This document shows positions 32,866 through 40,866 of a stretch of 64,000 nt of DNA, piece after piece (position 1 is the first letter of the stretch; every line of letters starts with the position of its first letter). The stretch covers positions 806,001 through 870,000 of the forward strand of contig JAFCMP010000290.1 in the NCBI GenBank assembly GCA_017506865.1, given 5' to 3'. The notes beneath the pieces were generated by a model, which did not search any database, had not been told where the DNA came from, and saw only the letters and a list, made by a program, of their open reading frames with translations. Source of the stretch: Tribonema minus. Its lineage: Eukaryota; Sar; Xanthophyceae; Tribonematales; Tribonemataceae. The translations under genes were made by a program, and so were the position numbers.

Positions 32866-34052
32866 TCATCCGCATGGCATTGCGACGTACCTCTGGGCCG
32901 CAGGATAGGCAGCTGCCGCGGCGGCACGCGATACAGGCTCTGTCCTCTCAACGGTCTGCACCAGACCAGCTTGAATGTGCTGCTCCAGCCCCTGCAGCCT
33001 ACGCTGCTGCTGATCAATCATGGGCGCAATGGCGGTGATGGCGCCGAGGCACATGGTGGCGGTGGTGGCGACAGTTTCGTCCGGAGCCTGCAGAAGTCCA
33101 AGGTGAGGCAACAGCGTTGTGAGGCACTGGGCAATGTGGTGCCGTGAAATGTGTCAAGTCAGGGCTGAGTGACCGTGCAGCAGGCGAGTTGTGAGTCAAG
33201 TCGCGAGTGAATGTCGCCGGTCGTACGACACTTGTCTGGAATGGTGCGGTCACACAATGATGCTCAGGTGCTGCAAGGCGCTGTTGCTCACGACAGGTGG
33301 TGCTGCTCTATGTGAGCAGCTCATGTCCACAACGCTCTACCAGCAGCATACCCAATGCAGTACATACCTCACAGACTAGGCTGCTGCGTTGACGCAAGCT
33401 TTTCGATTGCATAGGCAACCCGGCCTCCCTTGGGCCTTTATAAATACAAGTCCATACGTACATACCTACCCTCTGCTGCGGCACTGACCTGCGCGAGGAT
33501 GTCCTTCACGATCAGCGCCAGCCGGCACATCTCAAAGTGCACTGTTCCCGCTGTCATGATGGCAGTGCTCAGCAGCTCAGACACGCGGGGCCTCTGCGCG
33601 GCCACTTGAACATCCACTTGAGCGCTGCCACCACCGCCGTCCCCGCCGCGGTGGCGCTTGCTAACGGCGGCAGCAAGCACAGACAGCCCCTCTGCTGCTG
33701 CAGGACGCTGAGAAGAGGGGGGCGCGCGCTTGGTGCCAGCCAGAGACTGCGCTGCTGCCATGGGCGCTGCTGCAATGGGGTCCGCCTTCACAGTGCTGCC
33801 GCCGCCGCTGCGGGCCATCTTGGTTGAAGTCTTGCGCACCGCCGCCGCAGCCACTGCAGAGGACGGCGCCGCCGCTGAAACACGCGCAGTGCTGCTGCCA
33901 CGCTTGCTGCTGCTACTGGCAACGCTCTTGTTTGCGCTGCGGACACCAGTACCCTTGCCAGCAGCACTGGCTCCGCCTACGGCACTGCGTCCCACAGCGT
34001 TGGCGCTGAGTACTGTGTCAAGAAACGCTCCGCCGCCACCGCTGTCGCTGCC

Positions 34053-34084
<32 letters not shown>

Positions 34085-34824
34085 CGTGGCTGCTGCCACC
34101 GCCGCTCTTGGCATTTGGGTCGTATCCCATGATGAGGGCATGCATAGGCATGTCCAGGCGCAGCTGTACCGTCTCCTGTGGCGCCGGCGCTGGTGCGAAT
34201 GCATGATTTGGCTTCGTCGCCTCCTTCTTGGTCGTCCACCTAAACGTGAGACACGATTGCGGTTCAGGGAAGGTGGTGGTCCCTAGCACAAGTCAGAACT
34301 CGTTGACCTGGAGCGTGCAGCGCTTGTCACAAGGCGCACTGCATTGCTCCCACAGGTTTGCATGTCAAAAGCACGTTAGAGCGCCGAATGCCAATAACCG
34401 CGCAGTGCACCAGTGCACCAGCACAGGCCACCAATACCTTGAAGAAGCGGATTACTTGCGTGCCAGTGTTTCGATAGAAGAGAACGCAGGGCAAGAGCTT
34501 GCGCGCTGGCTTGTGGTTCAGATAGCCGCGAATGTCCTTGGGGGTGCCCTTGACGGTCACGTCTGGCAACCAGACCCAGTATTTCATCACTGTGCCAGAC
34601 TCATAGCGCACTAATCCTGGCACATGCTCGCAGCGCCCCTGTTCGTCGGCCTACGTGAACTTCGGAAACTGCGCCGCAACCCATTTTTCCTGCTCGGTGT
34701 CCGCAACGCACTGCTCCAGAGAGTAGTTAAGCTTCGCAGGCTCTGGCAACTTGTCGAAGTAATCGACGAAGCGGATCTGCTGGCGTGCTACCTCCTCGAA
34801 GTGGCGAGACAGAGGGACGGCCAT
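32866..34824 (-). CDS. Host-like intron-bearing gene, left copy, nonsense in exon 1
   Basis: Minus strand. Exon 1 starts at ATG 34824 and matches the right copy at 61472, but codon 58 is TAG (34653-34651) where the right copy has CAG (Gln). It includes YESGTVMKYWVWLPD and KDIRGYLNHKPARKLLPCVL and is followed by a candidate donor. A later exon (34245-33490) is Gly/Ser/Ala-rich with KR-rich patches (SKRHRGG) and ends RVSELLSTAIMTAGTVHFEM, then LALIVKDILAQV. A final segment at about 33085-32866 (QQQRRLQGLEQHIQAGLVQT) closes with a stop. The gene runs from inside the viral inverted repeat through its outer edge at 33524. Exact splice phases are unresolved and no family is recognised. The composition is that of a host nuclear protein. 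Confidence 0.45.
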
Positions 34825-35011
34825 GCCTCCTTGTCAGCTACTGCTTGCGCTGCCTGTATCTGTGTAGAGAGCCTCCCACTAGGAGCTGACTGACTCTTTT
34901 TCGTTCTCCGTTTTTCCCCAACGGAAAAAAAACGTTTTTCCCCCAACGGAAAAAAACCGTCACAAGTCTGAGGCGCACGCCACAAACAAACACACACAAC
35001 GCAGCCGCCGT

Positions 35012-35040
35012 TGCACACAAAGATCAGATCTTTGTGTGCA
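35012..35040. repeat. 29-bp palindrome (14-bp perfect arms), left copy
   Basis: Arms TGCACACAAAGATC and GATCTTTGTGTGCA are separated by one base. The same palindrome is at 61256-61284 and 62816-62844. Next to it lie AACTTCAAG/CTTGAAGTT inverted words. It could be an end-processing or recombination site; the function is not shown. Confidence 0.85.
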
Positions 35041-35247
35041 CTCAAACTTCAAGCTGAAGTTGCACTTGAAGTTGACTCGCCACTGCGCGCCGCGCGCGGG
35101 GCTAACTTCAAGTTCAAATTGAACTTGAAGTAAGCGAGTCACCTACCGGGAACCCGCCCGGGAATATTCTCGGGACCGCGCCGTAAACCCTAGGTCCCGT
35201 CCCGGCCCAAACCCTATGCCCCTTCCCCGACCCTAGTCCTAAGTCGG

Positions 35248-35407
35248 GATTCGACCTCAGTCGAATCGACGTCCCCAGTCGAATCGACGTCCCCAGTCGA
35301 ATCGGCGTTTTCAAGTCGAATCGACGTCCCCAGTCGAATCGGCGTTTTCAACTTGAAGTCGAATCGACGTCCCCAGTCGAATCGGTGTTTTCCAGTCGAA
35401 TCGGATC
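35248..35407. repeat. 18/19-bp tandem repeats in the left viral repeat
   Basis: Alternating units GTCGAATCGACGTCCCCA and GTCGAATCGGCGTTTTCA, about eight in all. The core TCGATTCGACT recurs every 18-19 bp. The same array, inverted, is at 60895-61046. Iterons of this type are typical of origins or terminal recognition regions, which is an inference. Confidence 0.85.
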
Positions 35408-35490
35408 CCATGTCCGAATCGGATGGGGACCCAGGTCAGAATAATCCTTGACGGCCGGGCCAGAATCGATTCAGCTTCAGGGCTGGTGTT

Positions 35491-35724
35491 AATTCGTAAG
35501 CTGTAAGCAAATGCGACTCGGCGAGAAGACTCGACAGTCGATTCGGCGGTTTGGCGGGGTCAGCAGGATGATCATGGTTAATTCTTTAGAAACCTATCCA
35601 CGTGCACGGGGCAGGCCCCGCCGTGGCGCATGATCCAAGATGCCCCCTGACGACTCTGTGCTTGAGTGTCAAATGTTTGCAGTGCAGCAGAAGGTCGGTT
35701 GGAGATGCTTACAGCTTACGAATT
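35491..35724. promoter_or_regulatory. Two copies of TGCTTACAGCTTACGAATT and one 55-bp block
   Basis: The 19-bp motif occurs at 35491-35509 (reverse) and 35706-35724 (forward). Between them, at 35590-35644, is a 55-bp block containing the near-palindrome CGGGGCAGGCCCCG. The mirror copies are at 60575-60593, 60656-60710 and 60790-60808. Further motif copies inside the genome lie in gaps between genes (38997 and 50073), so it may be a promoter, terminator or protein-binding site. Confidence 0.6.
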
Positions 35725-35840
35725 ATGGACAGGGTGTAGGAGCGATCGATTTGAGCAAGGCGAGGCAGAGCAGAAGAGTGAGAGGTGTTGTAGATATTGA
35801 AAGTGTCCATTTATGCTCTAGTGTATGTCGTATCTTCAGC

Positions 35841-37137
35841 TCAGAAAACGATGCTCATGCTGCCAGTCTGCTTGCTGATTGTGAAGAGGGAATCGAAGCA
35901 AACGTAGGCGTCGATGTACGAGGCCGCGGGAGCGGAGCCGAACACGAGCTCCAGGTAGACGTTGCTGGTCAGCGTAGAAGTCCCGCTGAGGAGAGTAGAA
36001 ACCGAGTTGAACGGGGAACAATCGATTCAGGAAGGAAGCGGGAGACAGGTCTGCGGCAGGTACGACGGCGCCGGCTGCGGTGTACGTCCCGGCCGTGAGC
36101 AGCTTCGGATATGTCTCGCTGGTGGTGTTCCCGAAGATCCTCTTGACTTCCATGTACGCTCCCACTCCGTTGGACGTGACCCCTGAGGCGGCCACCACGA
36201 CTGGCTTCTGTGTCAGATACGCGCTCCCAACGCGCACGGCATACGTGGCCAAGTTATTGGCTACGCGCTCTGAGACCGAGTACGCGATTGCCGTCTCCTG
36301 AGTCGCCGCCAGACGCTGTGCGAATATGATGTGCTTAAGGCTGTCTGCCCTCGCGGGAATAGTTATTACGTTACTGAGCTGTGACGCCGGCTGGGCGGCG
36401 CGGTGAGTCCTGTAAGTCGTGCAGTTGAAGCTGTAGACGCCTCCCGTCATCTGGTCGATCTGGGACATGGCCAAGTAGCCGATGGTCACGAGGCAAATGT
36501 TCAGGGTGGGATTAGTGATAGAGTAGTTGATGGAGCTGGTGGCGGTGATGCACGACATGGCCTGCGCGGCGGATGCGAGGCCGAGGTCGAGGCGGAGGGA
36601 AGAGTTCAGGGCGTGCAGAGGAAGATAGGTCTGGCCCGCGCTCAGGGTCCCGAGCACCGAGATCAACGGCATCGTGACGGTGACGGCCGTGCCGGACGCG
36701 GTGAGAGCGTACGTCCTCAGCCCCGCTGTGATGGACGCGGCGGATCTCGAAGAGTTATAAGTAATAGTGTCCCCTGCCATAACGTTAGTCACATCCGAGC
36801 ACAGGTCCCTGAGACAACAGAAGAGGGAGTTGTACCCGGTCGAGACGCTCTCCAGCTGCTGCGCTCCCGCAGACGAGTACAGGTTCAGGGAATCGCCGAC
36901 GTCCCAGGGGTTAAACGGACAGTTCGCGGCGGTACCGATCGTGGGCGTGATGGTGAACTGAACGTAGGTGTAGCTGGGATCAAGCCATTGCCCCCTGGTT
37001 GAGGGGATGTCGAAACTGATCGTGTTCCCTGGTGCGAACGTGGAGCCAGTGATGGGTGTGACACTGTGCATCACGCTCACCGCCGCCGCAGCGGGCGACT
37101 TGATCTGCGGGAACATCAGCTGCTTGGGGAGAGACAT
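35841..37137 (-). pseudogene. MCP: PLV major capsid protein (double jelly-roll), C-terminal frameshift
   Basis: A capsid protein of the virophage/PLV double-jelly-roll type. The N-terminal part shows the family layout: a Pro-rich start, then TFAPGNTISFDIPSTRGQWL and DPSYTYVQFTITPTIGT. The long beta-rich body follows (IGYLAMSQIDQMTGGVYSFN; YAVRVGSAYLTQKPVVVAAS). From ATG 37137 the open frame runs to about 36025 in the expected sense. The natural ending (SVSTLLSGTSTLTSNVYLEL, then DAYVCFDSLFTISKQTGS) is in the next frame, closing at the TGA at 35841-35843. The span is 1297 nt, one base more than a multiple of three, so a single-base insertion near 36024 (in AATCGATTG on the minus strand) explains it. 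Without the extra base the product would be 431 residues. As written, the protein ends in an unrelated Arg-rich tail at 35836. Confidence 0.85.
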
Positions 37138-37172
37138 GACCGCGACGTTTTAGGTTGTACCCAATATTTTAT

Positions 37173-37545
37173 TCAGCGAAAACCCTTAGCTAGACCGTGT
37201 AATTCTGCGAGCGACTTCTTGGCCGGCTGGACGGCGGACTGAATGCCGCGCGCCGCCTGACCGACGTTGCTAGCCACTTGGGGGAGTATGCCGAGGCCGG
37301 CACCGACCGTGGCCGCTCCCTGCTGAATGCTGCCGAATGTCTTGGGGTTGACTCTGATCTTGTGTCCGAGGTGCTGGAGGTACGGGTTCGAGGCCACCGC
37401 GCCGACCGCCTCCGCCCCCTTCGCCAACATGGGCAGACCCGCGTTGAATCATGGGTGCCGCTGTGCGACCGAGGTACGCGGCGGTGCTCATTCCGCGTCC
37501 GAGGAATCGGGAGCCCGAAGCGAGCATTCGTCCCAGGAAAGCCAT
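37173..37545 (-). pseudogene. Small hydrophobic capsid-type protein, frameshifted
   Basis: Start ATG 37545 on the minus strand (MAFLGRMLASGSRFLGRGMS). The frame switches after about codon 35, and the continuation (LAKGAEAVGAVASNPYLQHL, then SIQQGAATVGAGLGILPQVA) ends at 37173. The span of 373 nt is one base over 124 codons, so one inserted base near 37448 (in ATTCAACGCGGG) accounts for it. The protein is small, Ala/Gly-rich and amphipathic, located between the capsid and penton genes in the same direction. That suggests a minor virion or cement protein comparable in position to adenoviral pVI-like proteins, but homology is not demonstrated. Confidence 0.6.
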
Positions 37546-37648
37546 CACTTGTGTTTGTTACTACTAGTGTGAGATTTTGTTGGCGGCATTGTCGGAATCG
37601 GTGCAATTAATCCTGCAGGACGGGGGACCATTAGCTGCTGCCGCCCCG

Positions 37649-38344
37649 TCACGCCGTGCTGACCTGTTTGCACAGCAGAGTCGACTCGTACGGCACGCTG
37701 CAGAGGAAAGGATTTCCGAACTCGTCCGTCAAGTAGATGGACAGCGCTTGCACGCACGTGTCGTGCAGCAGCAGCCCCGTGTTGGATACCGCATCCGAGT
37801 AGTGGAGCACGTCCAGAGTCGGAACGGAACACGGGATGCGGACCAAAACCGAGTTGCCGCGGTCCTGCGCCGCATTCCCACCCTGTAGATTCGTCGCGAT
37901 GTAGACGCTCAGCGGGCCCGTCAGTTGAATGCTGGTTGTAGTCACCACGGACGTCCCGGTGCTTCCAGATGTGATGCCCAGAGGAACACACATGCTCCCG
38001 GTGACGACCGTCGAAACCGAGAAAGTGAGCGTCACCTTCAGCGTAGTTTTATTATACGACGCATTCACCCCCGCGGACTGCAGCGCCGCCACCAGCTCGA
38101 ACGCGCTGTAGTTACCGGGGGTGACCGTCTTGCTCGCGCCGTTGACTACGAGCACATTGTTGTAGACGGAAATCACGGTCCTCGAGTTGACCAATGAGAA
38201 GTTCTGAACGCTGAGGAGAACGTTGCACCCCTCGTCCGCCTGGATCGGGAGAGGAAGCTGGTAGTACACGGAATCGTAGAAGCCGTTACTCGTCGTCCCC
38301 TTCTGGGCGCTCAGGAAGACTGTCGTCGCTCGTTGATAACTCAT
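37649..38344 (-). CDS. PLV minor capsid (penton-like) protein
   Basis: A 231-residue intact protein from ATG 38344. Its N-terminal half carries the pattern seen in PLV/virophage penton-type proteins: SAQKGTTSNGFYDSVYYQLP, then a short loop, then LLSVQNFSLVNSRTVISVYN and a beta-rich single jelly-roll-like body (FSVSTVVTGSMCVPLGIT; DTCVQALSIYLTDEFGNPFL). It lies directly upstream of the small hydrophobic gene and the capsid gene on the same strand, forming the structural cluster. No premature stop or frameshift. Assignment as the vertex protein is by sequence pattern and position. Confidence 0.7.
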   Translation of the reverse strand: MSYQRATTVFLSAQKGTTSNGFYDSVYYQLPLPIQADEGCNVLLSVQNFSLVNSRTVISVYNNVLVVNGASKTVTPGNYSAFELVAALQSAGVNASYNKTTLKVTLTFSVSTVVTGSMCVPLGITSGSTGTSVVTTTSIQLTGPLSVYIATNLQGGNAAQDRGNSVLVRIPCSVPTLDVLHYSDAVSNTGLLLHDTCVQALSIYLTDEFGNPFLCSVPYESTLLCKQVSTA

Positions 38345-38521
38345 TCTCCTCTAGCTGTCGCTTGATCTCTGCAAGCACAGGCAAATTTTTAATTCCTCGA
38401 GATGGGCTTCCCGGTGGTCCTCCAGGAACTGTGCGGCAGCGGCCCAGGCCTCTTCCGTAGGGGGTTTGGCAAATGGGATTAACCCAAAGTCAAATTGAAC
38501 GATCTGGGGAATTGAAGCCAT
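38286..38521 (-). pseudogene. Small acidic viral protein, frameshifted at an A-run
   Basis: ATG 38521 on the minus strand starts MASIPQIVQFDFGLIPFAKP, followed by TEEAWAAAAQFLEDHREAHL. After about codon 46 the written frame soon stops at 38351. The next frame continues sensibly (LPVLAEIKRQLEENELSTSD, then an acidic end) to a TAA at 38286-38288. It overlaps the penton ATG by 59 bp. The span of 236 nt is one base short of 79 codons, so a one-base deletion in the TTAAAAATTT run (near 38390) is the simplest explanation. The function is unknown. Confidence 0.55.
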
Positions 38522-38561
38522 AATTATCTTGGTACTTACGTAACAGATAATATTTTATCGA

Positions 38562-38969
38562 ATGAGGACCCCCGCACAACAAGCCGCGTTCGAAAAGTGC
38601 CAGGCCGCGCGAAAGGCCGCACTAGAGGCAAAGGCCAAAATGACAGAACAGCCTGACCCCGAGCCCGAGCCTGAACCCGAGCCTGTCAGTGAGCCGCAGG
38701 TGGAAGAGCCTCCCCAGCCAGTACCACAACCTGTGGCTACCCCAGTGGTCCAGCAGTCGATGCCCCAGGAAGAAGACGACTACGACCTGGCAGACATGAG
38801 TGAGTTCGCTTCCCTTCTCAAGGCGCAGGCAGAGGCGATAGCTCAGCTGCATGGTGAGATTAAGGGGCTACGTGATGACCAGCAGGGCTTGCGAGAGGAG
38901 ACACAGGGCTTGAACCAGAGTTTCATTCAGCACCAGGTGAAGAACGCATGCGCTATGAACTTCGTTTGA
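38562..38969 (+). CDS. P/E-rich coiled-coil protein
   Basis: A 135-residue protein, ATG 38562, preceded by an AT-rich stretch. The N-terminus (TPAQQAAFEKCQAARKAALE) is helical. Residues 28-65 are a Pro/Glu-rich linker with EPEP repeats. Residues 75-130 (MSEFASLLKAQAEAIAQLHG, then LREETQGLNQSFIQHQ) form a probable coiled coil. Short proteins with such a Lys/Arg-Ala helix and acidic linker are common beside packaging ATPases in PLV-like genomes; the exact role is unknown. It diverges from the acidic gene on the other strand across a 40-bp gap and is followed by a TGCTTACAGCTTACGAATT-type motif and the ATPase gene. Confidence 0.65.
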   Translation: MRTPAQQAAFEKCQAARKAALEAKAKMTEQPDPEPEPEPEPVSEPQVEEPPQPVPQPVATPVVQQSMPQEEDDYDLADMSEFASLLKAQAEAIAQLHGEIKGLRDDQQGLREETQGLNQSFIQHQVKNACAMNFV

Positions 38970-38996
38970 AATCGATTCGGCTTTGGCAAGGTCGTT

Positions 38997-39015
38997 AAAT
39001 CGTAAGCTGTAAGCA
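38997..39015. promoter_or_regulatory. Internal copy of the TGCTTACAGCTTACGAATT motif
   Basis: AAATCGTAAGCTGTAAGCA, one mismatch from the terminal copies. The preceding ATCGATTCGGCTT...GG also resembles the DNA before the terminal copy (ATCGATTCAGCTTCAGGG). It lies 41 bp upstream of the ATPase ATG and 28 bp after the preceding stop. Confidence 0.6.
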
Positions 39016-39055
39016 TTTTGAGGATATCAAATATTGCAGTTGGAGCAAAGGCAAC

Positions 39056-39853
39056 ATGCCGCGCAAGCTGCTGGATCTGAACGTGAAATTTCCTGGCATG
39101 CCTCGACTCGAGAGCAAGTACCTCAGCCGTGTGCCGACCATCTTTTGCGCCCTCGCGAGCACGGGTGGGGGCAAGTCGTTCACCACCATCAACCTGATCC
39201 GCATGTTGAGAGCCGAAGGATCAATCAACAAGATCTTCCTAATCAGCCCCACAGCCGACTCGAACAGCATCTATAAAGCGATACTGACGCCTGAAGACAA
39301 GACCTGGGATCTCGACAAGAATGCGTTTCAGCACATCCAGGAAGTCGTGCAGGAATGCGAGGCAGACGCTGCCAAGTACCGCCATGATCTCGAGTACCAG
39401 ATAGCCTATAAAAAGTTCGTAGGCGGCGACCGCATCAGCCACGTGGAGGAGAACTTGCTGGAGACGGGGGGCTTCAGGGAGATCATCCCGAAACGGCCTT
39501 CTCCAGCCCTCGTGTTGGACGACGTGCAGGGATCGATTCTCATGTCGCAGTCTGCGCGCAATCCCCTTGTGAACCTGGTTCTCAAGTCTAGACACATCGG
39601 GGAGGGACTGGGACTCAGCATCTTCTTCATGATTCAAACTTTGACGGGTGTCCCCAAGCCGATTTGACTCAACGTGACACACTGGGCACTCTGGAAGACG
39701 CATTCCAACAGGGAGCAGAAGCTCATTTACGAATCGCTTGGGGGGATGATGTCGGAGGAGGACTTCTTGCGGAAACTGCACTTGTACACGCTGGCTCCCC
39801 ACTCGTACATGTTTGTCGATCTGTGGGCGGACAAAGTCAGTGATAGCTTCTAA
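39056..39853 (+). pseudogene. DNA-packaging ATPase (FtsK/HerA, A32-like) with internal TGA
   Basis: An ATPase that would pump DNA into capsids. Walker A is residues 34-41 (LASTGGGKSFTT) and Walker B is residues 152-157 (ALVLDDVQGS). An Asn/Gln-containing sensor region follows (HIGEGLGLSIFFMIQTLTG). Codon 204 is TGA (39665-39667). The same frame then continues for 61 more codons (VTHWALWKTHSNREQKLIYE, then SYMFVDLWADKVSDSF) to a TAA at 39851-39853, giving 265 codons, a normal size for the family. The simplest cause is CGA (Arg) to TGA, a C-to-T change at a CpG. As written, the product lacks its C-terminal quarter. Readthrough is not excluded. Confidence 0.85.
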
Positions 39854-40092
39854 CAAAATGTTGTGCGTATGGCAAATCACCTGTCTCATGCCGGAGACAA
39901 AGAAGGCACGTAAGAAGGTGGTGCTGGTCAAGAAGCCCAAGACTAAGTCGAAGGCAAAGTCGACCGTCAAGACCAAGGTGGTGCAGAAGGTCAAGATCAT
40001 CGATGGCACCGGATCCGGATCGGGTGGCGGCGGCGCCGGAGGAGGAGGCGGTTCGGGTGGTGGCGGGTCGGTGGCGGTCGTTCCCATGCCTC

Positions 40093-40815
40093 TGTCGGAA
40101 GCGTTGCAGAATCAAGAGCGCGGATGCCTCTCTGCAGGTTGCGATTGCCTCAGACTTGGCAAGTTCCTAGCCGTTCGCGCAAAGGCGCACACTCACACGA
40201 ACGAGGTGAGTAGGGGAGAGCAGCAACAGTATCGCACCAAGGATGACTATGTCAGGCGTATGCCCCAGTACCAGTCCTTGCGTGGCTTGCGTGCTCTATG
40301 TGCCCTAACGTACCTCTCTGTGGAGCTAGGCTGAAAGTGCTTCAGTCTTGTGTGTTGGCAGGCCTTGTGCAGTGGCAACACGTGGCAGAAGAAGAGACTC
40401 TGGCTATGCCGTGTTTTGAAGGAAGTGAATAGGTGAGAGTGAGGCAACCTTGCTTGGTGCCGAACTCCAGAGAAGCCGAACTCCATAGAACCGGCCTGAT
40501 ACAATGGGCCGATGTCCCGAAGGGCCGAGACCTAGCCCAAATGGGCCGAACCCTAATCAACATGTGGCCGATGCCCAACTTCAAGTTCAACTATAAAGTT
40601 GAAGTAGGAGTGTCAACTTCAACTATGGCAGTATAGTACTGCAGAACAATGCTGTTCTACTGAACGCATAGGAAAGCGCACCCAGTCATGACTCTCCTGG
40701 GAATGGGGGCATTTCACCACTCTTGCGCATACACTACGGATGTCTGCTTCAGGCTGCAAGTCTCGATAGGTGACAAGACCTCTGAAGGACTGCATCTGAG
40801 CATAATATCTCGACA
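40093..40815 (-). repeat. 3' LTR of the copia element
   Basis: 723 bp, TG...CA ends. Carries a 16-bp duplication (AGAGAAGCCGAACTCC) absent from the other LTR. Contains the AACTTCAAGTTCAACTATAA / TTGAAGTAGGAGTGTCAACT inverted words near its middle. Open frames inside it are not genes. Confidence 0.9.
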
Positions 40816-40866
40816 CCCCCTCTCAGGCCAAACGAGGTCTGATGCTGTTATGTACACCCGATTACC

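Larger units (their letters stand above)
33524..35756 (-). repeat. Left ~2.23-kb inverted repeat flanking the PLV
   Basis: This segment is an inverted copy of 60543-62772, nearly identical over its length. Inner edge: GATCGATTTGAGC ends at 35756. Outer edge: GGCACATCTCAAAGTGC begins at 33524. The inner ~0.75 kb looks viral (tandem repeats, palindrome, 55-bp block, two copies of the TGCTTACAGCTTACGAATT motif). The outer ~1.4 kb holds the host-like gene. No target duplication is visible at the outer edges. Confidence 0.95.

Noticed and set aside
33438..34289. Several overlapping frames in the GGN/GCN-rich exon of the inverted repeat
   Set aside because: Only the Gly/Ser/Ala frame continues smoothly at both ends. 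Poly-Leu, poly-Arg and poly-Ala alternatives come from trinucleotide repeats.
40093..40815. Small open frames inside the LTRs
   Set aside because: They are identical in both LTRs, short, and explained by the LTR sequence. No gene.
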